The notes: generated by a model from the letters alone, not told the origin. 15,847 nucleotides of DNA from Zelonia costaricensis (GCA_030849075.1 JASAOO010002981.1:1-15847), one strand, 5' to 3'. Positions 1 through 10,300 are shown, counted from the stretch's first letter. Numbers and translations are program-made.

Positions 1-672
1 AGAGGAAACGGGGCCTGGGGCGGGACGTACGGTGCTGCATCGGGAGCGGCAGATTGTGAGATGGCGTGTGGTGGGGGTGGTCGGGTGGTGCGTGGAGGAG
101 GGAGGTTGGGCCGTAGTAGGGTGGGTGGAGCGGAGCGGAGATGGGGGCGATCTAAAGGTCGGTGTGTGTGGAGTGGGAGGGGAGGGGTGGGGCAACAGAT
201 GTTGGTTGAGAGGTGGTGAGTCGCGTGTGGCCCATAAAGGCTGGGTGCTGGTGAAGGGCCGCTGAGGCAGGCCGTGGGCGACGTATGCGAAGGGATACAA
301 CGGAATCCGATCACGAAGGGGGTGGGGGAGGCGGATGCGCGTTGTCGTGCGGCCGGCGTTGTGACGGTGCGGTGGCGCGCGCGCTGGTGAAGCCTCTCAC
401 CGGAGAGCGGTGGCGGTGCAGTAGGCAAGTGCTGGCGGGGAACGTCATCTGGGCCTCTAGCGCTAGACGGCGAAGCACACACCTGCGCGTGCTCCGTTTC
501 GTGGGTCTGTGCGGCTACGGATGTCAGTTTCCCCCCGGCGACGCTTCTGTGCCTCGTGTCTCTTGGGTGGTTCGTCTGCGCTAAGTCAATCGCAAAAGGG
601 GCAACGTTTCACAAAGGATCTGCACAAAAGGAGTGCTCAAGCACACTACAAAACAAACCAAATCACAGAAAC
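1..672. other. G/T-rich left end, then mixed DNA; no gene
   Basis: About 50-250 is strikingly G/T-rich on the plus strand, with many GGTGG and GGGTGG runs. About 280-640 is balanced and carries a plus frame (285-584, 99 codons) without recognisable domains or convincing codon bias. It could be the flank of a gene outside the window, but nothing shows it. Confidence 0.5.
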
Positions 673-760
673 AGGCACACACACAGGCACGCGAATATGC
701 GCACACACGTCAACACACACAAGACGCGTACAGGTACACACTTGCACAAGCACAAGGGTG
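673..760 (+). repeat. Degenerate CA-rich tract
   Basis: CA-rich with frequent G and T interruptions over about 90 nt, flanked by short CACAAG units. Confidence 0.7.
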
Positions 761-1574
761 CAGCTTTGTTGCACACGTGGTAGCTTTATCCTGCTAGTCC
801 AAATAGGAAGAGCGGGGGAGGGGAAGGCAAGGTGGGAGGGGGGGGGAGAGGCAGAAGAAGATTTGATTGGTGCAAGGATTTCCGTTTTTCTTTTCATTTC
901 CTCGTTACTTGTCTCTTTAGAGTCCGCGTCTCGCAGCTGCCGACGTGTTGCCGCCCGCGTTCATTTGCAGTGCTAGGTGTCTACTGCAGCGAGGCAGTGC
1001 GCGGAGTGTTGGTGCGCGTTCAGTGGCAGTGATGTTCAACACCGTGGAGAAGAAGCACAAAAAGAGACACAAACAAGAAGGGTGGTGGTGAAGACAAGCA
1101 ACGGGAGCTTGTCTGCGCAGCTCGTAGAATCAGGTGGTGACGGGGCGTGAGTGGCGGAGTGGAAGTGGGTGTGTGAGGGGGGGGGGAAGGGTTTGAAGGA
1201 CGACGGAGGCTTCTGGCGTCCTTCGCAGCCCGTCATGTTTTCTGTGCGTTGGCTTCGATTCGCAAAACAGTGACGTCCCCCCGGTAACAGCCCAAGCCGG
1301 AGCGAAGAAGAAAAAACAACTAAGGGAGGAAGATGACCGGAGACCTCTGGACGCCTCGGAGAGCGACAGAAGAGAAGCAACGCAGGGGGCACACAAACAC
1401 ACACAATGGAGCCCTTACACGAGGCGTGGGGCTCGATGCACAATGTCATTCCGCGGGCGAGAACGTATGGGCGTACGTGCAGGCGGGAATGAAGAAGAGA
1501 CGCGCCGCCGGCGATGAAAGCGTCGCGTAAAAAAAAAAAAAACAGAACGCATGTGCGTGCTGGCTTCGCGTGGT

Positions 1575-1577
<3 letters not shown>
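761..1577. other. Gene-free region
   Basis: G-rich at about 808-850 and 1160-1190, with T-rich patches near 886-917. An A13 run lies at about 1530-1542. No coding sequence or RNA gene is supported. Confidence 0.55.

Positions 1578-1606
<29 letters not shown>
1578..1606 (+). repeat. (GT)14 microsatellite
   Basis: Uninterrupted GT of 29 nt. Minus-strand open frames through it encode Thr-His runs, which is repeat translation and not protein. Confidence 0.95.
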
Positions 1607-2419
1607 ACAGATCGGTACGTCCCCACCCACCACTCCACATCCCGACGCGATTGGAAACGTTACGAGAGCGAGAAAGAGATGGAGACGGAAGAACGGGAGA
1701 AAAGGGGAAAGAGGCTCATCAGCGGAGACCGTAAGCGGTGCGCGTCTTCCCAGGCGTGAAAAGATGCAGCAAGCAAACGAACATGGTGAAAGCGTTGTAG
1801 CCATTTGTTCTCAGGCACTATTGCGTGGGACGACAGGCCGAGTGTGATGGTGGGATTACAGCCATTGCTCAAATGAGAAGAAACAAAAGAAAGTGAAGAA
1901 GAGAGCTCTCCTACGCTGAGCAGAATCACAGAAAAAAGAAAAAAAAGAGGAGACCCACGCGACCACTATCGAGTACACTGCGAACTCGGACACTGCCGAC
2001 AAAAGGGTGTGGGAGAAGACAAGGGGAGGGGAGAAGGGGGGAGGCCGGGTGCTTGTGTGTATATACGCTACACCTGCCCAATCCAGCCCAGCAGAAGAGA
2101 AGAGGCGCGGGAGTGAGGAGTGGATACCGAAGCGGACATGGGACAGGCCAGACACACACATATACACAGAAAAAAGAAAACGAAAATACAGCCTACGCGC
2201 ACCTCAAGGACGAAAGGGTGAAGATGGTAGACGGGTGGGTGGGGGGAGGGCGGCAGGGAAGGGGCGGTGACGCAGTGGCTGTGTGCATGTGTATGACCTG
2301 TAGACAGCGTGGCTCTTTTTTCTTCATTTTCTTTTGGCAGGCATAAAAACGATGTGAGGGGGGAGGGGGAAGTAAGGACTCAACAAGGGATGAGAAGATT
2401 CTGAGCGGTCACGAGATGC

Positions 2420-2454
2420 CACACACAGACACAGACACACACACACACACACAC
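2420..2454 (+). repeat. CA microsatellite with CAGACA interruptions
   Basis: 35 nt of CA repeats. Two GA interruptions lie near the left end and the right part is pure CA. Confidence 0.9.
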
Positions 2455-3359
2455 GGGAGGGAGCGAGACAACACCACAACAAGAAACTATCCGAAAGCGA
2501 GATCCGACGAGATCGTGGGAGAAGGAAGATGAAGAAAAGCGGAGGTGGCCAGAGCGTAAGAAAAAAGAAAAAAGTAAAACAGAAGCGGAGGTGATGAAGG
2601 ACACACAAACAAGCACAAAAAAAACAGGCAAAGACAACGGCAGCAATGAGAACGCAAGACAAGAGAAAGAGAGGCTACTGGAGGGGTGCGCCGTGGGGAG
2701 GTGGATGTGAAGCGGTTGCCCTCTCCGTTTCAGCATATTGCCATCCATTCACACATTCACTCACACACACACACACGAACGCGCACGTTCGCCCTTCTAG
2801 ACATCAGCGAGGATCTTAGAGACGCTTGCGCTCGACGAAGAGAAAGGCATGAAAAAAAGAAAAACAGTGAGTGGCTTCGTGACGTCCCTCTTGTGTGTTC
2901 TGGTCAGGCGCGCGGCGATGAGGGTAAAGGCAGCGCGGGAAGAGGGTGGGGGTAGAGAGAGAGAGAGCGGAAGGTGTGGCGCTCGGTGTCAGCTACACGC
3001 GCGTGTGTGTGCGTGTAAAGGCGCGCCTTCCACTTTTCCCTTCATCCTTTTTTTTTTGAATGCCCTGTGTGCACCGCGCAGTGACAGCACTACACTTGCA
3101 CAGTGTCAGAGAGGTGGAGAGAGGGAGGGGGAAGATAGACGAGGGAATCGAGGCGATCAACGAGGTGTATCAGAGGAGAAAAAGGAGCACCCCACAATGG
3201 GGAGAGAGGGGAGGGGGCTAAAAAAAAAAAGCCTCCACGGGGGCGCGTTTGGCGATCCTTCGCGAGCGCCCGACTCGCTGAATCGGGTCGCCGATAAAAA
3301 AAAGGAAAAAGAAGTGCGGTGCAGACGGGAAGAAAGAGGATGAGTAGCTTGGCGACAGC

Positions 3360-3382
3360 GGGGGGGGGGAGGGGGAAGGGGG
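3360..3382 (+). other. G-rich quadruplex-prone tract
   Basis: G runs of 10, 5 and 5 (3360-3369, 3371-3375, 3378-3382) with spacers of one and two A. The long run can supply two of the four required G tracts. Confidence 0.6.
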
Positions 3383-3499
3383 CTGAAGAGGGAAGGAGCA
3401 GAACAAAACTAAACAGAAGGGAGACGATCGCGAGTCCCGTGAAGGGTGCGCGAAAGCAACAAGCACACTAAGAGATGCAGCAAATGCGGCGGCACCAAG

Positions 3500-4010
3500 C
3501 CGAGTGTGCGGAGTCTTGGGAGAGGCAGAGGGGGTGGGGGCTCGGAGTTGTGGAATCGAAAGCAGCCGCACCCTTTCCTTTTCTTCTTTCCGCGTTAGAT
3601 GCGAGAGCAAAGCAGTAGCCATCGAGTCGCCCGGCGCAGGCCCCATCCCTCCCGCTGTCGACAGAGCGTATACATTCTTCACGCACCTGCGTGCCATGCA
3701 ATGTGTGCGTGGGCGTCATCTCACTCGTGTGTCACGTGATCTTCGTCTTGTCGCGTCGAGTCGACGAAGCCCTGCCGCTGGCGAGTGCGAAGAAGTGGGA
3801 GGAGGGGAGGCTTCAGCAGGTACTAAGTACCAGTTCAGTTCCTCCATCCCTGTGTACTTCGTTTTTTTCTTTGCTTCTTCCGCGCTTGGCCGGCTGACAA
3901 CCCGATTCTGTCCCATCCTCCGCGTTCCGGAGGATTACCTCTTCCTTCTTGTCGCTGATTTCATGTGTCTCGATCTCGCGCACCGTGCACCTTGTGAACA
4001 ATAAAGCTTG
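3500..4010. other. Structured, mixed-composition island with an unproven 166-codon ORF
   Basis: This stretch breaks sharply from the purine-rich flanks and contains several short perfect inverted repeats: CTGTCGACAG at 3655-3664, CGTCGA-G-TCGACG at 3754-3766, GGTAC-TAA-GTACC at 3819-3831, and an 8-bp hairpin at 3915-3935. A plus-strand frame at 3504-4004 is open for 166 codons and covers nearly the whole island, but its third positions are only mildly G/C-biased and no domain is recognisable. It may be a non-coding RNA, a UTR element, a decayed retroposon, or a species-specific small gene. Confidence 0.4.
3915..3935. other. Perfect 8-bp hairpin, 5-nt loop
   Basis: ATCCTCCG (3915-3922) pairs with CGGAGGAT (3928-3935) around CGTTC. 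Confidence 0.75.
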
Positions 4011-4011
4011 C

Positions 4012-4060
4012 GGGGTGACGGGGGCGACGGGGGGGGGCGGGGGAGGTGCGAGGGAGGGGG
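4012..4060 (+). other. G-run cluster with quadruplex potential
   Basis: At least four G runs of 4 to 9 bases in under 50 nt (4012-4015, 4020-4024, 4029-4037, 4039-4043, then further runs), separated by short spacers. On the minus strand this reads as C-tracts. Confidence 0.55.
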
Positions 4061-4076
4061 TCAGGTAAGAAGTGCC

Positions 4077-4258
4077 CTGCAGAGTGCGTGTGCAGGAGGA
4101 AACGAGTGGGAGGAAGAGTCGAGAGGGAGGACACGTGGAGAACAACAAGGGAAAAGAGAAGACAAGAGGGCAGTAGGCGGGATGGAGGAGATCAGGACGA
4201 GAAAGGAGAGAAAAGCCACAGTAAAAAAAAAAAAAAACACCACAAAAGACGTGCAAAG
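4077..4258 (-). promoter_or_regulatory. Candidate minus-strand splice-acceptor tract
   Basis: The minus strand has no AG from 4258 to 4079 (180 nt, including a T15-type run), then AG at 4077-4078. It sits just upstream, on that strand, of the structured island at 3500-4010. Confidence 0.3.
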
Positions 4259-4346
4259 CTCTAGTGACGGCTTGAGGTTGAGACAAATAGAAGAAAGAAA
4301 AGGGGAAAACGTGCTCGACAGAAGTGCGGACGGTTTACGAATTGAA

Positions 4347-4381
4347 CACACAACTTCACACACAGACACAGACACACACAC
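4347..4381 (+). repeat. CA-rich tract
   Basis: CA repeats with CAGACACAGACACA interruptions, similar in texture to the nested repeat at 12113-12199. Confidence 0.75.
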
Positions 4382-4508
4382 GGCAACGCGGACTGGGTCA
4401 CACGCGACGAGGGCAAAGCACAGAAAATGGTGGGGGCAGAACAGGAAAAGGAGAAGAGGGCGCGGAAAGGCCCCCAAGTTCAGCTCAAGAAGAAGAGAAA
4501 GAGGCTTC

Positions 4509-4538
4509 TGTGTGTGTGTGTGTGTGTATGTGTGTGTG
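4509..4538 (+). repeat. (TG)n microsatellite with one TA interruption
   Basis: About 30 nt of TG repeat with a single TATG interruption near 4527. Confidence 0.9.
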
Positions 4539-4805
4539 ATCGGCGGAGACGAGCGAAAGGGGAAAGGGGACACAAGGTCACTGACATGCAAACACTAGAG
4601 ACCCGCGTGGGGTAATGCATCACGAGACGAAAAAGTGAAGGACTGCAGGGTGCGAGAAGCATGCAATGCTGGGCGCGGTGGGAAGGGGGGTGGGGAGTTG
4701 AGTACGTTGAAAATCGGGCACAAGCGAGGTGAACACGAGTTTCCACAAGGGCTACGCTCGCACACGAATAGGTAAGAGCCAATGGTGGGGATGTGTGCGT
4801 GGAAA

Positions 4806-4824
4806 CTCCTCCGCTTCGGAGGAG
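4806..4824. other. Perfect 8-bp GC-rich hairpin, 3-nt loop
   Basis: CTCCTCCG (4806-4813) pairs fully with CGGAGGAG (4817-4824) around CTT. Its inner seven pairs are identical to those of the hairpin at 3915-3935. Confidence 0.75.
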
Positions 4825-5070
4825 AGGAGGTGAATGCCCCCCCCCCTTCGATCCAAGACCCCTGTGCGTTCCGTCCTCTATCTCCCAATGCGACGCGCCA
4901 TGCAGAACGTTCCATTGCGAGGCGAGACGGTCTCTGTCGCGAAAGAGAAAAAGAAGAGCGAGGGCGCTTCTCCTGCGCCCTCCTCGCCCACTTCACCACC
5001 TGCCATTGCAGCGCACGCCTCCACACTATCGCCGACAATTGTTTCCCGCGTCGTCTCAAAAAATGGCCTG

Positions 5071-5097
5071 CAAAGCAAAGCAGATCAAAGCAAAGCA
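5071..5097 (+). repeat. 12-nt direct repeat, 15-nt period
   Basis: CAAAGCAAAGCA occurs at 5071-5082 and 5086-5097, separated by GAT. The unit is itself a doubled CAAAG. Confidence 0.9.
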
Positions 5098-5554
5098 ACA
5101 GAAAACAAAAAAAAAAGGTCTTGGGAGGGGCGCGGGGAGACACGTGACGGGATGGAGGACTGGGTGACCGCTTACTGCCTTCACCGAGCTCCTCCTCCTT
5201 CGCGTCCTCCTCTCTAACCGCCAGCTCCGCGCTCTTCCTCGCAGTGGACTGCTCCGTCCGCGCCGTGTCGCGTGTGCAGGTGTTCCACCCGCGCTCCCCC
5301 TAGCCGCCGCCGCTGTCATCCGCGAGGGGATCGGTGGACATGAAAAGAGAATCGCATCTTCACAAAGGTGCCGGTGAACCGCCGAGTGGGTGAATAACGA
5401 AAAGAAAACAAACAAAAAAACAACAGACATCGACAGCGTGAAACAAGAGAGTTTGTGCGTCGTTTCCCTTTGTGGTCCCGGTTGCCCAAGAGACCCGTGC
5501 TACGCCAGGCCGAAACCCTGCGCAGGGGTGCGGGTAGGGAGGGGAAAAGGGAAA

Positions 5555-5579
5555 GTGAACGGGATCCGATCCCCTTCAC
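5555..5579. other. 25-nt near-perfect palindrome
   Basis: GTGAA (5555-5559) matches TTCAC (5575-5579) and GGGATC (5561-5566) matches GATCCC (5568-5573). Only one C-C mismatch pair and a single central base interrupt the symmetry, giving 11 paired positions per arm. Confidence 0.8.
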
Positions 5580-5620
5580 GCAACGAGGCGCCGCGGTAGC
5601 AGCGAAGGACGAGATGAAGG

Positions 5621-5641
5621 GTGTGTGTGTGGGGGGGGGGG
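5621..5641 (+). repeat. GT run followed by G11
   Basis: Five GT units at 5621-5630 run directly into eleven G at 5631-5641. Confidence 0.95.
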
Positions 5642-6445
5642 CGGTGACATCCCGAGGCGGGCTGGGGCGAGACCGCATGTGCCCTCATCTCCACCACGCC
5701 GCATTTCCTTCGTGTTCTGCGGCTGTACGTTTCCCATCACACAGGCTCTGATGGGCGCACGCCCGTCTGCACATCCTGTGCAAGGTGGTGTGCGTTGGCG
5801 CGTGCGGAAGCCGTCGCATGACCTTCCTCCCCCCTCCCATTCCCTATTTGAGCGAGACTGGCTCTATGGAGCATGCGCATGCAAGTGAGAAGGAGGGAAG
5901 GGCGTGGGATGGGGAGGAGCCGCACGAGAATGCCAAAACGCGAGAAGTGTGGGAAAAAAAACAGCAGACGAGCATGTGCGCGTGTTGCGTGCATTTATGC
6001 TGAGACGCTAGCTACCCTTGGAGGGCATCAAGAGGCGTGATGAAAGGGCAGAGCAGCTGGATGCAATGGAAGCAGCTGCATGCCAGACGCACTCGCAACG
6101 CAAACAGGTGCTCTCGTCAAAGGGCGAAAGCACAACTGGGTTGAAGAGGAGAGGAGGCAAGCAAACAGAGACAGAAAAAAAAACAACAAATGCACTGCAG
6201 GCGGAAATCGACAAAGAAAAGCAGACGAGCACAAAGGAGAAGGGAACAGCCAGTAAGAGGCGCACTGGATGGAACCAGCACAGTGAAGTGAGGGGGAAAA
6301 AAGGCACACCGCAACAGCGCAGCATTCATCGTGGAAGAGGAGAGACAGGTGAAAAGAAGAAACGAAAAAAAAAACACGAAGGGGAAACACACATGCACGG
6401 AAACTATTACTCACATCTCGAGGAAAAAAAACACTACGTAAAAGG

Positions 6446-6500
6446 TACACAAGCACATACAAACACAGGCACACACACGCACACACGCACGCACACAAAA
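6446..6500 (+). repeat. Degenerate CA-rich tract
   Basis: CA-rich DNA with G and A interruptions, including GCACACACACGCACACACGC. Confidence 0.7.
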
Positions 6501-6540
6501 CAAGCATTAACATGTGCGCGTCAATAAACTCTTACTGACA

Positions 6541-7467
6541 CTTTGAAATCAAAGGAAAAGAACAAGAGGGAGAACGTGAACGACGTGAAGCGGTACAGAG
6601 GGAAGCGGCGGGGGAGTCAGCGAGGGCAGAGAACAAGAGTGCTCAAAAACAAAAAAGGGGAGGTGGGAAAGCAAGAGGAGGAAAAAAGTCAAGCCCCCAA
6701 CGGAGAAGACGTGGAGGGGGGGGGTGACGGTGCGTCGCAGGTGCGATAGCGTGAACCACGAGCGGCAGCGGAGGTGAAGCCGACGCAGTCGAAGAAGGTA
6801 AGAGGAAGGGCGATGCGTCAAAAACCGAAGCCGGAAGAAGAAGAAAAAAAGCGGCCTTGGGCCGGCACACCGACACGCCTCTACGACGAGTGGAGTCGAA
6901 CTGAAGAACATGGAGGGAAGTGCACACAAGATTGGAGGAGGAGGGGGGGCTCCAAAACAGTTGAGGGTAGGGGCACGAAAGCGAAGGGAATCGAGCTTGG
7001 ACAGAAAACCCTGCGCACAGGAGGTGGGGAGGGGAGATGAAAGAGGGGCGAAGCGGTTGACGTCGCGTGCCGGCGTCCAGACACATCAGTCACACCAGTA
7101 CACGTGCACCCGCGCGCAAACTTTGCGGTGTGCAAGAGATAGAGAGAAAGGGAGAAATAAAGAGACGGGTGTGAGGAGCCAGAGGCGAGTAGAGGCAAGC
7201 CGCAACCGGCGCGGCCAGGGGAAGAAGAGGAGTCCTAAAGGGCATTTCACATTTTAAAACATAGACCCGGTGTCGAGAGGGAGATAAAAAAAGTGGGCGT
7301 GCGTGCGCACGCGCAGGCTCTGCAGGGGCATTCCTCGTGCGAGCACACATTACGCACGCACAGAGAGGGAGAGGGATAAAGGAAACGGAGGAAAGGCTCA
7401 AGACGCTGTCGCCACACGGAAGATGAAAAGGACAAGGAGAAAACAACAACACCAACACAACAGAGGC

Positions 7468-7468
<1 letters not shown>
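6541..7468. other. Gene-free purine-rich region
   Basis: Strongly G/A-rich on the plus strand. The minus strand lacks AG from 6855 down to 6644 (212 nt), followed by AG at 6642-6643, another possible splice-acceptor tract. No reading frame looks coding. Confidence 0.55.
6642..6855 (-). promoter_or_regulatory. Candidate minus-strand splice-acceptor tract
   Basis: 212 nt without AG on the minus strand, ending at the AG at 6642-6643. It is the same arrangement as upstream of the RRM gene but has no ORF after it. Confidence 0.25.

Positions 7469-7501
<33 letters not shown>
7469..7501 (+). repeat. (AC)16 microsatellite
   Basis: Uninterrupted AC dinucleotides over 33 nt. With the 29-nt tract at 1578-1606 it is one of the two longest pure dinucleotide tracts noted. 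Confidence 0.95.
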
Positions 7502-7710
7502 AGAAAATCGATTCGGGTAAAAAGAGACATGGAAACACACATCAAACAAACAATGAGCTTGTGATGGAAGATGACCAATGTGCAGCATTAACTCAACAGC
7601 AACAGAGAAGCAGCGGCCTCGACGAGAGTGCGCGCGTGCATGGGTGTGTGTGTATGTGTGGGGGCGGGGTTGAGTAGGCTGCATACCCGAGAAGCACGCA
7701 CATAAACACA

Positions 7711-7736
7711 AACACACACACACAGATATACACACA
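7711..7736 (+). repeat. CA-rich tract
   Basis: Short CA run broken by GATATA. Confidence 0.8.
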
Positions 7737-9385
7737 AACGTGTGAGAAGGATGACATCCAGAGAGGCCAGAGATTTCAAAGAAATGGGAGAACACTTGCC
7801 GTCCAGGTTGCGCCGACGATGTGCCTCTCTCGCTCTCCCAGCCTTCTCACCGTCTTCGCTCACAGGGGGAGAAGGAAGGGACACAAGGGAGAAGAACACA
7901 GAAAGAAAGGCGGAGAGGACGCGGTGGGGGAGGGAAAGAGGGAGAGAAAAGACAAGCAAGGAAACACACTGAAGAAGAAGAATGAAGAGTTGCCAGCTCG
8001 TCCCCTTTTCCCTTTTGCGAGCACCCGCACGGGATACCAGGAAGGGATAGGGAGGTGGCTGGTATCGGAAGGTGTACGTGGGGTGTGTGGTGTGGTGTGG
8101 GGAAGGCGCATATCACGTGTACCCTCAGGAGGGGGGGGGTGCGTGTGGCTCAGGAGCAAGGTCCATCCGGACGAGAGCGCAGAAGCACACACCTACAACC
8201 AAGAGGGGACGGAAAAGGGAAAGCGAACGCGTAATCAAGGACACAGCACCCACACACGCACATACAAAAAAGCAAAAAAAGGAGAAGAGAGAGGCGATGG
8301 CGGCTGCCGACCACGAAGGAGGACCAAAACGTGCGCTGTTTCCGCAGCGTGCACGCGTTACCGGGCCGTGAGGCCCGAGAGAGGAAGGGCGTGCGGAAAG
8401 GCGGGGAGGGAAAGAGGTGGGTTGAGGGGGAGGGGAGTGGAGGAGGAGTAGACAGGGCCAAGGCGACGGGGTGGGCGGGCGTACGGCGGCGCGCGTGTGG
8501 GGCGCGCGAGTTTCTGCGAAAACAGCGCAAGAGTTGAGAAGGGCCTGGAGTCGATACGGTGCCCGGGTGCAGCGAGGCCACACTACCTGCTAAGCGCCAA
8601 CGTGGATGGGGGGGGGCACGTGCTCGTTCTCGCATTCGCCTCTTCACCGCGAGACGGAAAACAAAAGGAGAGAAGGCACCGGATATTTTGTTGAAGAAAG
8701 ACACAAAAAAAAGGGAGAGAGGGAGCGAGAGGAAAGGAAAGGGTTAGCGTACCGGGCGGGAAGTCGCACCGGTTTGACCGTTGCGGCACCTCTGCATAAC
8801 TAGAAAGGAGAAGTGGGCAAGGGGTCCTGGGTAAATGGCGGGCGGTGGCGGGCGCGGACGAGCTCCACAAGGGACTGCGAGAGAGAGAAGGGACAGAAGA
8901 AAAAGGCGCGGCTGTGGGGTGACGTAGCGCAACACTGAGAACGGCACAGGGTAGAGAGAGAAAGAGTGGATCGGTAGCAACGCGTACGACTCCTCGAAAA
9001 CACATGCGTACGCACTGAGCGTGTGTGTGTGCAAATACGAATTCACGTGCGCTGCGCGACACAACGACAAACGAAGGGGAGGGGTGCTGGAAAGGCAACC
9101 TCGCCACTGCCACTGCGGAGATGTAGCGGGCGAACCAAAAAAGAGGGAGTGGCGCCGCACAGCCCGTGCGCGTGCAGAAGAAAAAAGGAACCGTCGTCTT
9201 AGCGTGTTCGTGTGTCTACGTGCGTGAGTGCTGCGACGGCGCTCACTTTTCTTCTCCAGCGCGCCGTCCACGGCGTCTCTTGGCACGACTCGAGTTTTTT
9301 CTCTTTCTTTTTGCGGTCACCGTGCTTTGCCACCCCCCCCATCTTACACACTTCTCTCTTCTCGCTCACCGTGGGCTCTGCAGTG
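7737..9385. other. Gene-free region
   Basis: Mostly purine-rich on the plus strand, more balanced around 8320-8700 and 9200-9385. Open frames on both strands are Arg/Glu/Lys-rich or Ser/Pro-rich low-complexity shadows of the skew. A T-rich tract lies at 9294-9312. No tRNA, snoRNA or coding gene was recognised. Confidence 0.55.
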
Positions 9386-9404
9386 CACACACACACACAC
9401 ACAC
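9386..9404 (+). repeat. CA microsatellite
   Basis: Uninterrupted CACA of 19 nt, followed by GCACGC. Confidence 0.9.
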
Positions 9405-10245
9405 GCACGCATGCAACAACAAAAAGGGACAAATAAGCTGATGAGGTCCTTATACGCACCAGCCTCGGCACGGGCGCCCATGAGCACGTCTGCCACGTGA
9501 TGTGCGGTGCACACATTGCAGCAGACTCACACGACGACACGGAAAGGAACAGAGTGAAGAGGGAAAAAAGGAACACGGTCGAGGAGGCTGCAAACATCAA
9601 CGACCACCCCGACTTGAACACACTCACACACTCACGCAATACTCACACACTCACATGGGCACGAACGCACATATATACAAATGAGCACATACGCACGCTT
9701 ACTCGAAAGCAAGATACTACGCGAGCAGAAAAAAAAAATAGAAAAGACGAAGGGGTAGACTCCTTCCTGTACGAGGGCCGCGCGCAACTGGGAAAGAGCG
9801 TCAAGTGACGGAAGAGTGGAAGACGAGAGCGGGCGGGTGGCGGACGGAGACACGCGGTGATGAGTGGCCCAATGGGGCAGCAAAAAAAAAAAAAAGCGCA
9901 ACACCTGCACCATCATGCGAAGCGAGCTGAGCTGAAGTAAGGGAGTGAGAGCTGAAGAAGCAACAGCGGAAGTGCAGTCCCCGTGCGGGGACTCGTGTCA
10001 GAGTAAGGCTGGACGGAAAGGCGCAAGATGAGAATGGGCTACGAAAAGCAGCCCGACAATGAAGGGAGGAAGAGGTGAAAAAAAAAAAAAACGATCACGC
10101 AGACGGTCCAACGCGAAGGGGGGGGCGGGGTAGTGGTAGGAGAGGGGCACTACACGCGAGATCCGAATTGAAGCTTCGCAAAGACCGGTATACTCATTTC
10201 CGTAAAAAAAAAACAGTGCTGTCTGAACTTGTTCCCTTGGACGTT
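9405..10245. other. Gene-free region with short repeats and A runs
   Basis: Contains a 14-nt direct repeat (ACTCACACACTCAC at 9622-9635 and 9641-9654), an A13-type run near 9882-9894, another A run near 10078-10091 and a perfect 7-bp hairpin at 9976-9993. No coding sequence is supported. Confidence 0.55.
9976..9993. other. Perfect 7-bp hairpin with 4-nt loop
   Basis: AGTCCCC (9976-9982) and GGGGACT (9987-9993) are exact complements around a GTGC loop. There is no T run after it and no adjacent gene. Confidence 0.6.
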
Positions 10246-10300
10246 CACAAGCACACAAGCACACAAACACACATACACACACACTCACACACGCACATGC
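10246..10300 (+). repeat. Imperfect CA-rich tract
   Basis: About 55 nt of CACA units broken by G, T and AA, a degenerate CA microsatellite. Confidence 0.75.

Larger units (their letters stand above)
1607..3499. other. Gene-free purine-rich region
   Basis: G/A-rich on the plus strand with A runs, and a few plus-strand T-rich patches (about 2311-2335 ending in a CAG; about 3040-3057). A 12-bp palindrome AAGGCGCGCCTT lies at 3018-3029. All open frames are low-complexity shadows. I see no gene or RNA. Confidence 0.6.
4781..5340. other. Mixed-composition island, no supported gene
   Basis: Base composition is more balanced than in the flanks. Overlapping open frames exist on both strands (for example minus 4595-5143, 182 codons). 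The third positions of that minus frame are not strongly G/C-biased and no domain is recognisable, so I regard it as chance. A hairpin lies at 4806-4824 and a 12-nt direct repeat at 5071-5097. Confidence 0.45.
5341..6445. other. Gene-free region
   Basis: A mixed-composition part at about 5450-5880 is followed by A-rich DNA. It contains a near-palindrome at 5555-5579 and a (GT)5-G11 run at 5621-5641. The Lys/Glu/Thr-rich plus frame beginning at 6018 opens with TTG, not ATG, and is poor in codons ending in G or C, so it is not a credible gene. Confidence 0.55.

Noticed and set aside
1036..1638. 200-codon minus frame with Thr-His run
   Set aside because: Translation of the GT microsatellite and pyrimidine tracts.
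4595..5143. 182-codon minus frame with a hydrophobic start
   Set aside because: The hydrophobic start is a translated T-rich tract. Codon third positions are mixed and no domain is visible.
6018..6527. 169-codon Lys/Glu/Thr-rich plus frame
   Set aside because: Opens with TTG rather than ATG, has A-rich codons unlike trypanosomatid genes and ends in translated CA repeat.
8739..8748. GGGTTAG, resembling a telomere unit
   Set aside because: A single copy; no tandem array anywhere in the window.
9857..9936. Possible C/D snoRNA (GTGATGA at 9857, CTGA near 9927)
   Set aside because: No convincing terminal stem, and a run of about 13 A lies between the boxes.
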